Shown here: one piece after another, positions 20,268 through 30,486 of the stretch
How the letters are laid out: every line of letters starts with the position of its first letter
Numbering within the stretch: position 1 is the stretch's first letter
Notes under the pieces: model-generated
The model's database searches: none
Told to the model about the DNA's origin: nothing
Seen by the model: the letters and a program-made list of their open reading frames with translations, nothing else
DNA from: Gautieria morchelliformis
Taxonomy: Eukaryota; Basidiomycota; Agaricomycetes; Gomphales; Gomphaceae
NCBI GenBank assembly: GCA_015179125.1
Contig: WHVA01000081.1
Coordinates: 1 to 64,000 of the forward strand
Direction: 5' to 3'
Length of the DNA stretch: 64,000 nt
Translations under genes and position numbers: made by a program

Positions 20268-21944
20268 CCCATATAGATATTGTTGATGTCTTCGTCCCCG
20301 GGGTAGTCGTTCGTTCTATCTTCCCTTGGTCCATATTCGTCTAGCGTCCTCTGTCTCCCTCCTTGGTTGTGCCATCCCTCGTCCCTGCTATTCACCGGCG
20401 GGTTGCCTCCCCTCCGACCTTCGTGCCATTGGTTGCCCGGGTCCCACGCGCCCTGGTTCTGGTCCTGGTGCTTTCGTCTCATACTGGTGCGTTCCTCCGC
20501 TTGCCGGATCAGCTCCCCCGCGTCGGCCACCTCCGCTGCCTGGTCTTGCTGTTCCCATGTCCACGGGTCCTCGTTGGGGTAGTATTTATACGTGCTTTCC
20601 GGGTCTGCCCTTTCTAACCTTTGGGATGCCGTCGTGAAGCTCGGGCAGGTGTGGTCCCAGGACGCGTGCCCGTGTTCGTTGCAGGTAACGCACTTGAACT
20701 TCACCGGATTCGTCTCTTCGCACTCTGAGGTTCTGTGGGTCTCTCCACAAGTGCCGCATATGTTTGGGCCCTCGCACTCTGCCGCGATGTGCCTGACATC
20801 GTATCTCTGGCATTTTAGGCACCTTCTGGGCTCTCTCCTCATCCTTCTAGCCCATGTCCGTTTTCCGGCAATGATCATGCCGTCTCTGATGCATTGGTTT
20901 GCGGCTTGTGCTGTAGTGAGCTTTGCGATCAAATGTGCTGTTTTTTGGCCTTCCGTGCGTCTGTGGATCGGCTTGATCCATCTCGTCAATATGAGGGTGC
21001 CATCTGGGATTCTTGAGTCACGTTCTATCTTCCTCATCTCAGCGAAGGCTTCCGGAGAGTGGCTGAGCGGGACGTATTTGACGATGACCGTTAGCGCTCT
21101 GTCCTTTACTATCGACGTTATGCTGAATTTCTCTAGGAATTGTCTCTTGTGCTCCTGTATCCACCTCGCTCCCTGTGGGCTGCTTAGGTCTAGGACTATT
21201 CCTCCGTTCGCGAGCTTTTTGACCCCGATGACTCTTTCATTTTTGTTGCCTCGCGACTATCCCATTCGTTCTAACGCCTCGTTGGCCTTCGCCACGATCT
21301 CCCGCCCCGTCAGTTCGCCTAGGGCGCTGCTCTCTGCTGCTGGGTCTTTGTCTACTGGCTTTCTCTGGCCTTCACTCGCACTAGAGTATTGGGGTGCGAC
21401 AATGGTACATTACCTTGAGCGCAGCCGCGTACGTTGTTCCCACCGCACCATCTCTGCTGTTGGCTTTGCTGGCTTTCTGCACGTTGTGTGCTTTCTCCGT
21501 CGCTTTTAGAGCCTCAGATGCTGCTGCCTTTGCTCCGTCCGTCGCGTCCTTTGCTGCCTTGAGCAGAGTGTTTATGTTGTTGAGGGCGGGTGCGAGTCCT
21601 TTTTCGACGTATTGGAGAACTGCCGTTCCCATGTTACTGGCAGCCTCATCTATCATTAGGATCGCTATTGCTCTAGCACCCTCTTGCATTGGCTTCGGAG
21701 TCGTGTTGTGCTCTAGGGATAGGAGAGTGTAGCTGAGTTGGTCAATGGAGAGGGTTTCTTCTTTCGCAAGGTAGCCGTGTCTGTCCAAGAATGCTCTGGC
21801 TTGTTCCCTCGTTCGGATAGTGAAGGATGGGTCTGCTAATAGGTCTGTTCTGCTTTTTGCTCCCCCCTGCTGTGTTGTCGCTCTTGTTCGGCCGCCTTGT
21901 CCTTGTGACGTGGCAGGCGGCTGCGGGTCCACGGTGGGCGGCAT
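20264..21944 (-). pseudogene. LINE ORF1: gag-like protein with three zinc knuckles
   Basis: It starts at 21944 (MPPTVDPQPP). An Ala-rich helical N-terminus follows. The frame shifts at about 21395-21410 (near KVMYHC) and a TAG stands at about 21257 (after ALERMG). The C-terminal part, open from 21037, has three knuckles: CLKCQRYDVRHIAAEC, CGTCGETHRTSEC and CVTCNEHGHASWDHTC. A Gln/Gly/Arg-rich tail ends at 20264. In the family this protein coats the RNA. Inactive here. Confidence 0.85.
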
Positions 21945-22105
21945 CGTTGTTTTGCCCGCCTTTTTCGTGGTGAGTGCTCTGTGTGTAACTAGAGTGTGTT
22001 TTCTGAGCTCTAACTATCTCTAGTGTGTGTGTGTGCGTGGGAGAAGTGAATTTGGGTATTTTGGGTGTTGTGGTACGCCTGAGAAAGGGTCTCTAGCGAG
22101 CCCGT

Positions 22106-22516
22106 ATTATACTACGCTGTGCAGCCAGGGACAACACTTGGCACCCACCATCAACCCTGCATCCTCCTGACCTCCCTGACCCTTGATGCCACCTATTACG
22201 TGAGTCGCTTGATTTCCGACACTGTTCCGAGAGTGGAAGTCGGAAATTGGAGTGGAACTGGCAAAGTGAACAGAACTGGTGGAAGTTCTCCCAGAAGCGG
22301 AATCATTTCCGAAAGCGGAGGCGGAGATGGAATCAGAACTGGAAGCGGAGTCGGAAATAGTGTTGGAAGTGGGTGTGGTGTCGGAACTGGAAATGGAAAA
22401 CAGGGTGTCCCCTGACAGTCAAGGCTTTTGTTCTGGCCTTGGTGTCCTGAGAGCGGATAATCGTGGCTTTGCTGGAGTATGCAAAGTCGTAGATCATTGA
22501 TATCTGGAACATAGAT
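22106..22516. other. Unassigned transposon DNA
   Basis: This lies between the LINE 5' end and the family B pol fragment. It is rich in GGAA and TTCCG words on both strands, like other family B sequence, but I cannot align it with confidence to a pol domain. Confidence 0.4.
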
Positions 22517-23661
22517 TCAGGACTTGTAGTGGAGGAATCCGTCGGAATCGACGGACCATCCAGGACTGGTTGGGTTATCGAGGTGGGTTGCAGAGATGGG
22601 GTCGGAACTGAGAGTGGAACGGATGTCAGAGTGGAGAGACTCGGTGTCCATAATGATTGAGCCACGGAGTAGTGGAAACTGCAATGCTGTGGCATGCAGG
22701 GATGATGGCAGCTGCTCAGTCGAGAATACTGGGCGGAAATTGTGCAGATTAACACTGGCATAGTCGCTACTTCCCTCTTTGGGTAGACGTCCCAACGTCT
22801 AGTGAGCGCATCGGGTTTTGCTCTGAGCTTTCTATGATCCGTAACAATGTTGATCGGATAAGTTGGACCTTTGAGGTAGTGTCACCATATTTTGAAGGCT
22901 TCGAAGATCGCAAGTAGTTCTTTATCATGGAGGTCGTAGTTGAGTTCCGGGGCAGAAAAGGTGCAGGAATGAAATACGATTGGATGAATTTCTCCGTCAT
23001 TGGGGGAAATGATTGAAAGAATGGTGGCTAGCATGTAGTCGGAAGTGTCGGTTTCGAGTACAAGTTGGGCATCTGGAATCCAGAAACCGAGAATAGGAGC
23101 CATAGTGAAGCATAGTAAAGGCCGCCTTGAGGGCTTCAAATGCTGAATGGCATTTGGGAGTAAAATTCCATTGATCACCCTTCCTGGTGAGATGCATGAG
23201 CGGAACAGTAATGTCAGAAACATTATAAATGAAACATCGGTAAAAATTGGCGAAGCCAAGGAAAGACTGCACATCCTTAACTCGTCAGGGTTCCAGCCAT
23301 TCTTGAATTGCCTTGACTTTGTCCTCTGCCATGGTAAGACCTGTTGGAGAGAGGATGTAGCCCAGGTATTCAACCATGTCGTGATGCCATTCGGATTTCT
23401 CTGCTTTTGCGTAGAGATGGTGTTTGCGGAGACGGTGGAGTACTTTGCAGACATGTTCCTGATGTTCTTCCAGTGTGTCAGAATAGATGAGGATGTTGTC
23501 AATGTAGACTAGGACGCATACATTGAGGAGGTCGGAAAATGCGTCGTTCATAAAGCGCTGAAAAGCGGCGGGAGCATTGGTTAGACCAAAAGGCATGACA
23601 ACCCACTCAAAAGCACCATAGTGAGTGTGGAAGGGGGTTTTCCACTCGTCACTTTCGTGGA
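22517..23661 (-). pseudogene. Family B gypsy RT-RNase H fragment
   Basis: On the minus strand, RT runs from WKTPFHTHYGAFEWVVMPFG through VYIDNILIYSD, where the YxDD box reads [31 protein letters not shown], an RNase H piece (YDLHDKELLAIFEA) and the linker (ALTRRWDVYP, then HNFRPVF) follow. At least two frame changes occur (near 23285 and 22770). Its upstream end at about 23661 is fused in frame to the C-terminus of a family A integrase. Confidence 0.85.
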
Positions 23662-23849
23662 GCTCTAGTATGGCGTCGTGCGCCATCATCAGGTTCCAGC
23701 AAGCCTGTTGTATGAACTGGGACACTCCCTTGAACGGGGTGTCCATTGTCATGGGCATGTCTATCCGTGGCATGTACCCGTGGTTCAGCTCGAAGGGAGC
23801 GAACCCTGTGGTGGTGCTGACGTTGATCTTGATGGCCACTTTGACCATC
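23662..23849 (-). pseudogene. Family A gypsy integrase, C-terminal piece
   Basis: It reads VKVAIKINVSTTTGFAPFEL, GYMPRIDMP and FIQQACWNLMMAHDAILE. It continues the family A integrase that breaks off at 11177. The first five bases (GATGG, 23849-23845 on this strand) are the second copy of the gypsy-2 target site. Confidence 0.85.
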
Positions 23850-24096
23850 TGTTAAGAACGTAAGTCGTACTTAAGACTCAACCCAAGGGCCAAGCCGAGG
23901 ATAACCGAGGTTCAGAACAGAGGGCTTGGCTTCAACTTCATAGGTTGTGCCCACTACAGTGTTCCGCCCTAATTTCGGAAACGGAATTGGAGATAGGTTC
24001 AGCTGGAAGCCGAGGTTCGGAAATGAGGATCAGACAGAGGAGCGGAAGATACGAGGAATCTAAGTTGATATCAGAACTGAGGAATTAGTGTACATG
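23850..24096 (-). repeat. gypsy-2 3' LTR, second part
   Basis: On the minus strand it starts with the duplicated CATGT (24096-24092), continues TACACTAATTCC (compare CATGTATGCTAATTCC at 11404 onward in the 5' LTR) and ends TTCTTAACA at 23850. With 13292-13516 it makes an LTR of about 467 bp. Confidence 0.87.
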
Positions 24097-25628
24097 TGTT
24101 TTGGAACCCTTCAAGACTTTGGTGTTATTGCTAATACCTCTGTCTATCAGAACGTGTCGTTTACACGACTAGTAGAATACCAATTCAATGCAGCAGCACA
24201 ACTCCGGAAATAATTTAATATTTGTACCTTGGTTGCAATCTGTGTAATAACTAGTCCAAGTTATTACAGGTAGAAGGCAATGCGTTTCTTAGCTGCACTG
24301 AACAATAAACTAAAAGAGTGTGTAGGTTCAAGGACACTATCGGGGTCCAAGAGTATTCCTTTTAATAAAGAGGGAATAGGCTCCGCAGGAGAGTTTGTAA
24401 GTGGATTGGGTCGACCAACGTCAATGCACTGCAATAACGAGAGAGTAATGTGAAGTGGCTTTCGCGCACAACTTGACTTGACTTGTGAAAGTCACTGAAC
24501 AGGAAAATCAACTGAACAGCTCATCTCGGGTATTGGAGTGCTAATTGACAAGAAAATCGATTGCCAACCTCACTCTGTAGAGTTTCACCCAGCGTGTTAG
24601 GCTAAGTGGCTAAGCAGTAAAGCAACTACTTAACTAAGAATAGTTACTCTAAGCAAGAGTAGTATTCTAGTTCGGGTTAGGAACTTAGATAAGATGTGCA
24701 AGTCACACAAGCTGTGTAGGATAGAAGATGGGTAGATTGATTGCTCAAAGGGCAGGCAAAGGGCCTCCTTTTATATTGTAATGTACAGGAGCTTAGTAAG
24801 CAGGTAGAACCTTCTATCTATTAATGGAATGGGGGAAGAAGCTTGTGGAAGATGGAAGAAAGGGTTGGAAGAAACTGGCAGTTTCCAGGGGACTCTACCA
24901 TGCTTCCTACCAATCAGAGCTTGATTTGTCAGGAATGACTCACTGAAAAGGGTCATGTGCCATAGCACAGCTTGGCTGAGTCATGTACTCCTGACTCACC
25001 AAGTTGTGCCTGGATTGGTTGAGTCATTGAGGCTGTATCTCCAGATAACCATGTATTTGGCACTCAGAAGCTGAGTAAGCAGTTCTGAGCCAATTAGGGC
25101 TCTGTAGCCATGATTACTAAGAGCATTGCTTAGCACAGCTGGGCATAGCCTGGTACAGCCCAGTTGCCATGACTGACCATGATCCCCATTGTTTGGTGAA
25201 GCCAAACAGGCTGCACAGTTGCTATGGCTGCATATAGCAACTGTTTGGGACTCAGCTGGAAATACTGAGTGAGCCATCCTGCCGGACTTGTGGGTGCTTG
25301 GGTGACCATAAGTCCGAAAATGCGGCCACCGCCGAGGTGCCCGGCGGAGTTTGAAATAGAGCGCCGAGAACAGAGTTGTGGGTGCTAGAGGATCCACAAC
25401 TCTGTAATGACAGAAAAATGGTAGTTTGAGCCATGGAGACTTTGGAAAAATAAGGAAAAATATGAGTTAACTAGAGGAATGTTTGAAAAGCCTTTCCCCA
25501 GTTATATTAACAGCATACAGATACTGTTAATTCCTCAAATGTGTTTTTACATGTTGTCAAGACAAAAAGAAAAGACTAGGGCTGGTTGAGCAGCCTTCCT
25601 TGGCTGGTTGAACAGCCGTTCCCCTACA
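24097..25628 (-). repeat. Solo LTR copy 2 (1532 bp, inverted)
   Basis: Reverse complement of 13517-15048; paired positions add up to 39145 throughout. On the minus strand it is flanked by GGTGT (upstream, 25633-25629) and CATGT (downstream, 24096-24092), the mirror of the mismatch at copy 1. Confidence 0.93.
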
Positions 25629-25633
25629 ACACC

Positions 25634-25894
25634 CAAAGGGGTTGGATTAAGAAGATGATGGGGTTAGTGATGAACCATCATGCCGGGTAAATGGTATCGA
25701 TCATATTTGATGGTGTGCCTGCTGGCGAAATGCGCGAGCAGTGAATAGCGGTTCAGAGAATGGGGCGAACAGCGGGTAGAGTGGATGTAAAGGGGGAGTG
25801 GTTGGAGGGTGCGGCGAACTCTGGCGAAGATGCTAGGGAGTGACAAGGAGGAACATAGAGACAGTGGGGTAAGAGAAATAGACAGGTCATGACA
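25634..25894. repeat. Solo LTR X, second part
   Basis: It continues LTR X to its end at GGTCATGACA (25894), followed by the target copy ACTTC (25895-25899). No gene is present. Confidence 0.72.
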
Positions 25895-26223
25895 ACTTCA
25901 TTGAGAAACTTCCTAAGTCATCTGGCTATGATACCATTCTAGTTATCATTGACTGCCTTACAAAGCCGTCTATCTTTATTCTGACTTATGATACCATCAC
26001 TTCTGCCCAGCTCGCACAGCTCTTTGTGCTCCACGTCTTTTCCAAGCACGGAATCCCTTCCCATGTCACTTCCAACCGTGGATCAGAATTCGTGTCATCC
26101 TTCTTCCACACACTCGGCAAGGCTCTCGACATGAAACTCCACTTCACTTCCAGTTATCATCCCGAAGGTGACAGCCAAATGGAAGGCACTAATCTGACCC
26201 TCAAGCAGTACCTCCATGTCTAT
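25895..26223 (+). pseudogene. Family B gypsy integrase core, second piece
   Basis: An open frame reads FIEKLPKSSGYDTILVIIDC, FSKHGIPSHVTSNRGSEFV, HFTSSYHPEGDSQMEG and LKQYLHVY. The second catalytic residue (family VTSDRGSEF) is Asn. It breaks off at 26223, where a TIR element is inserted, and resumes at 27543. Confidence 0.85.
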
Positions 26224-27515
26224 TCCCTGACTCTCTCCGAAGGAGAGGGAGGGTTTGCATGAGCGCGAATAACCATGAACACGGTTATGCTGATGAATTT
26301 GTATGGATGGGCCTTCCTCCCGGTTTTTTCCATGCTGGTCACTCATTTAGTGGGGGGGGGGGTTCTCTGTGTCTCACGGGGGGGTAAAACATATCCCCCC
26401 TCTCCAGTTGTTTGCCTTGCCTGTCGCGTATTTCCTTTGTCATCCCCTCCCCACCTATTCTCTGTTTGCACAGTGGGTATTCTATCCGTGCCTTTTGGGC
26501 ACGGCCTTCGGAAGTCTCTTGCTTTCGCTGCATTCCCCAGCCTGGTGGGGGGTCCCTCTACCTCCCGACTTCGCCACGGACAAGTATTCTCATACTGTAG
26601 CCCTTTAAGGTGGATGAGATAGATAAAGTCGTAACCCGGTGATCTAAGTCACCGATTAAAATCCTACCTCACACCTCCTCATGCAGATTTTCGAGCATTG
26701 TCCATGCTCGGAGACATGTTCGTTTATTCTCCTCTCACGAGACCGACCCCTCTACAGCTAAAGACATGGCCATTACCACCCCAAACCTATGCCACACCAT
26801 TTCTTTCACCATCTCCCTCACTACCCATCCAGTCACCCGGGAGAAAATTCACACATGCTTAGCTCGGTGAACCTCCTTCCCGCTGTACATATCGCTCGAT
26901 TTCTCCAGGACACGTATCACCATGTTAGAGATGATGTTAAGGAACGGTGAATTAGCAAAACAAAAGGGGTGAAAACAAACAACGAGAAAGCGGATGACAA
27001 CATTGCCAGTAAGTTTTCGCTACTGTATCTTCGACCAAGGATTGCAACAGCATCTCTCCCAGTGATGGCACATCCACTCCTGTTCCAAAAAGTCGGAAAG
27101 AGGTGGAAGAAATCATATTGGAAACCTATGTCAATCTTGACTTGGTTATTTATGGTTTAAATCTCCTATTTACAGGCATCTAACCAACCAGGGACCTGCC
27201 GCCATGCGCTCCCGTCTCATTTTACATTCGTGAACTGTCTGGAGTTGGCTAAGCACCACCTCGTGTGTCCGCAGCCTGAGGGCAGCCCACCTCCTATTTT
27301 GACTCTCTATAAGTAACAAAAACTCCTTGTATTTCATCAAGTGTTTATTGCTCCCACTGTAGTTAATTTATTTCGTCTACCCTCCCATTCTCCAACTTGT
27401 ACTCCTTGTATTTTACTGTCTTACAGTGGTCCGGCATCAATTCCATGGACAGAAACTACTTTGGTGATCCCTTTTTTTAAGCCGTAAGAGATTTAAAGTC
27501 GGAGAGAGTCGGGGA
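26224..27515. mobile_element. 1.3-kb element with 17-bp terminal inverted repeats
   Basis: The left end TCCCTGACTCTCTCCGA (26224-26240) and right end TCGGAGAGAGTCGGGGA (27499-27515) are inverted repeats with one mismatch. The element interrupts the gypsy integrase between the codons for HVY and CNYQ. It has no credible transposase, so it looks like a non-autonomous DNA transposon. About 27 extra bases (27516-27542) stand between the right end and the gypsy codons, and no target duplication is evident, so the borders are not proven. Confidence 0.5.
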
Positions 27516-27542
27516 CTGGGGCGGCAGCCACCACCGCTACGA

Positions 27543-28241
27543 TGCAACTATCAACATAGCAACTGGTCCGACCTTCTTCTGCTCACGGAATTTGCTTACA
27601 ACAATGCACCTTCCGCCACCATCCAAATCTCGCCATCCACCCTGAACATGACCTTGCCTCTGCCAGAGCCCGAGACTTTGTTGTGGAACTCGACAACCTT
27701 CACCAACACCTCCGAGAGAACACATCCGCTGCCCAAAAGAGATACCAAACTTCCGCCAATCGGAAACGTCTTCCGCAACCGGTATTCGAGATAGGCGACA
27801 AAGTCTTTGTCAAAGCTGAAAACTTCTGCACCACTCGTCCCTCAAAGAAGCTCTCTGAAAAATACCTTGGACCTTACGAGATCATCACTAAGGCCAGCAG
27901 TCGTTCTTTCACTCTCAGACTTCCTGACAATATGTGCACAGTACATCCGGTATATGCTTGAACCCGCAGTTCCGAATACAATTCCGAATTGAGAACAACC
28001 TCCGCCTCCGCCAGTCATCATCGACGGAGAACCAGAATACGAGATTTCCAAAATCCTTAATTCCAAGATCGACAAGCGATACCATTGTCACCTCCAGTAC
28101 CTAGTCAAGTGGGCAGGCTATGAAAACACAGACGAAGAAACGTCCTGGATCTCCGCCACAGAACTCGACCATGCCTCCGAACTCGTCTCAGATTTCCATA
28201 AGGCATACCCTGCCAAGCCTGGACCCGTTCTCGTGCACTAA
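27543..28241 (+). pseudogene. gypsy-3 pol C-terminus: integrase end and chromodomain
   Basis: It reads CNYQHSNWSDLLLLTEFAYN, a frame break near 27630, then VVELDNLHQHLRENTSAAQ, FEIGDKVFVKAENF, LGPYEII and a second break near 27957. In the linker a TGA (about 27991) replaces the CGA present in gypsy-1. The chromodomain follows (YLVKWAGYENTDEETSW), stopping at 28241. Very close to gypsy-1 throughout. Confidence 0.88.
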
Positions 28242-28477
28242 GTCATTCTGACACCTCCGCCATCCTATTCCACCTTCACTCCTTAAGTCACAAGTTAAAT
28301 CTGATTATTCAATTCCGCTACTCTATTTCTGACATTCCAAGAAAATTATTCTACAAGTCACTTCGACCCTTAATCTTCATCCATGGTGTTGTCACCACCA
28401 AATCCCACCCAGTCATCCGCCTCTGGATCCTCCGCATTTCCGTTTCTCCCATAACTCTCCTTAAACCTCACCACGTC

Positions 28478-29533
28478 CTATACCTCACCCTCCAATATTT
28501 CCGCTGCCGCTTCTGAGTCCTCAGTCTCCTGCATCCATAGCAACTCCACAATGACTTGGTCTAAGTGGTCCTCAAAGGCTCCGAGGTGTTCCATGACCGC
28601 GCTGTAGAAATTATGCTGCATCCACAGCATCTGCGCCCCCTGCTGGAGCAGTCCCCAGAGTGTCCTCATGATATCCAAGAGTGGATCCATGGTCCACTCC
28701 TGGCTGGTCACACCACTCCCGCTCGCCTCCGGCCCCTGCGCCCCCTTCACCTTGGCCGCCCTGGACAAGGGTTTCCTGCCTCCTTGCGGAGGCTTCTCCG
28801 ACCCAACCTCCGACCCTCCAGTCTTCTTCCGCTTGGTCGACACTTGGGCTGTGAGCCCATCAACCACACACACCTTCTTGGTGTCCTTGCAGCGGCTGCA
28901 GACGGTGGCCTTCCCGGCCATGTCCCAGACACACGGCAATTCCTTTTCCAAGCAGCCCTCACAGCTAGGCTGCAATGGGCCGTCATCCTCCAGTGCCAAC
29001 CTCTTGACACCCGCTCGGTGCACCTCCTTCCGGCGCTGTTTTTCTTCCTGCACCGCCCACCACTCCACCGTCGCTTTCCCCTTGCCCTTGTTTTTTTGGC
29101 TTCAGGGTCTCTTCCAGCCTGTCCTCCAATGGAGTCTCTCTTGAAGCAGATATCTCTTCCACGTTTGCCAATTTTTTCTGTTCTGATAGTCAGCCTACTC
29201 TATCAAATAGACTGAGGAACTTACCTTTGCAGCCGCGCGATTGTTTTGCGCCGTGGTCGCCTTTTCTGTGGTTGCCTTTTCCACAGCGGCTTGCTCTTCC
29301 ACGAGTTTCTCCGCCGCTTCTTCAGCCTCCTGTTCTTCATGCTCGCATTCGCAGTCTTCATGCTTGTGCTCTTTGCGGTCCTTGCGTTCCATTTCCTTGT
29401 GCTCCTCCTCCTTGCGCTCCTCCTCCAACCGCTCCTTCTCCTTCTGAGTGGCCTCCTCAACCTCGCGCTTTTCCGCCAATTCCTTCTCCGCAAGCATATT
29501 GGCAAAATGTTGCTTCATTTGGGTGCTAGTCAT
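28478..29533 (-). pseudogene. gypsy-3 opposite-strand gene: coiled coil plus Zn2Cys6-like cluster
   Basis: The first exon is open from 29533 (MTSTQMKQHF); ten codons upstream the gypsy-1 start ATG is ATA here. A Glu-rich coiled coil runs to the donor GTAAGT at about 29225; an acceptor of AACAG or ATCAG type gives KKLANVEEIS, parallel to gypsy-1. A one-base shift in a run of seven A (about 29091-29097) is then needed to reach EWWAVQEEKQ and the cluster at 28963-28868, CX2CX6CX10CX2CX6C with all six Cys. The rest is basic then acidic, ending LEGEV. The shift makes it a pseudogene unless it is an assembly error. Confidence 0.7.
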
Positions 29534-29680
29534 TTTAGAGAAATCAATTGGTGAGCTTATGATGGATATGGATTGAGATGTATTCTTTTCCCCGCCTATC
29601 TTTCAAACTCCAACGCCTTGTTCACAGGTCACGTGATCCAACTTATGGTCTCGCGGGGCTGGTCCTTGAAGGGGAGATAC

Positions 29681-30383
29681 TGTTAGGACCATGCCACACA
29701 ACTATCTCTGCCACCTTCAGAACACTTCTGCAGCACCTCCAACTCTATTCCCCAACCTTTGCAACCCACGACCTCAACCCCTTGTTCTTCAGTACCTCTG
29801 GTCGACTCTACTCACTGGCCTCCGTACTCGGCCCTGAACACAGCAAGATACCATTTCCATATTTCCATTTGTTCTGATGTCCATTGTACTTACACATCTT
29901 TGTTCTTTTGCCATTGTTCTTACTCTACCCTGCACCCCCTTGTTATCCCCTTGTTCCACATTAGTTACTTACCCCATATGTCTATTCAATTCCCGCTCCC
30001 TCGGGAATTTGCTTAATACTACACTATTACTTGTTGCCTCAGCTCTTTGTATAAAATCCCCACTTGTATGTCTCTGTTTCTGCAATCAGATAATCGACTT
30101 TGATACGTGAATCCCTTTGCACGTTCTCCTGTTCTTAGCACAGCAAGTTTTGCAAGCTCTGTCTCTCTCTCTGCCTTCGGCCTGTGATACTCTGTCTTCC
30201 ACCTCTTCCGACCTCTATCCTCCAACCTCCGACCCTCAGCATTCTCTTCCCAACTTCCGCCTTGTCTGACATCCAAAAGTCAAATCCGAAATACTTAGGA
30301 CGGTAGTTCATCAGGGGTGCAACATATAAGTCGAAGCCGTTGTCCTTTCTAGTTCCGATCTCTGGGATTTCCGATACGTAACA
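29681..30383 (+). repeat. gypsy-3 3' LTR (703 bp)
   Basis: TGTTAGGACC to GATACGTAACA, after the purine tract GGGGAGATAC. TATAAAA is at 30050-30056. The right flank is AATAA (30384-30388). No matching 5' LTR is in the window, because the 5' half of this element has been replaced by family A sequence. Confidence 0.88.
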
Positions 30384-30486
30384 AATAATCTACATCAAAC
30401 ATTGCATCAATCATGGGAAAAAAAGTTATCTCCGAGGAAACGAAAAGACCCACGTTCTTGTGGGTAATATGCTTGAGCAGTTTCAA

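Larger units (their letters stand above)
16086..22105 (-). mobile_element. LINE retrotransposon, full length, inactivated
   Basis: The 11-bp direct repeat AGCGAGCCCGT is at 16086-16096 and 22095-22105. Just inside the left copy is a T run (about 16096-16122), the poly(A) tail of a minus-strand element. The body carries ORF1 (gag-like, CCHC), ORF2 (endonuclease, RT) and a downstream RNase H with a zinc motif, as in the Tad1/I-type groups. Full length (about 6 kb) with an intact target duplication means one clean insertion, into LTR-like sequence between parts of the family B gypsy. Several disabling changes are listed under the ORFs. Confidence 0.93.

Noticed and set aside
26224-27515. Helitron as an explanation for the insertion in the integrase
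   Set aside because: The 3' end lacks CTRR with a hairpin, and the 17-bp inverted ends fit a TIR element better.
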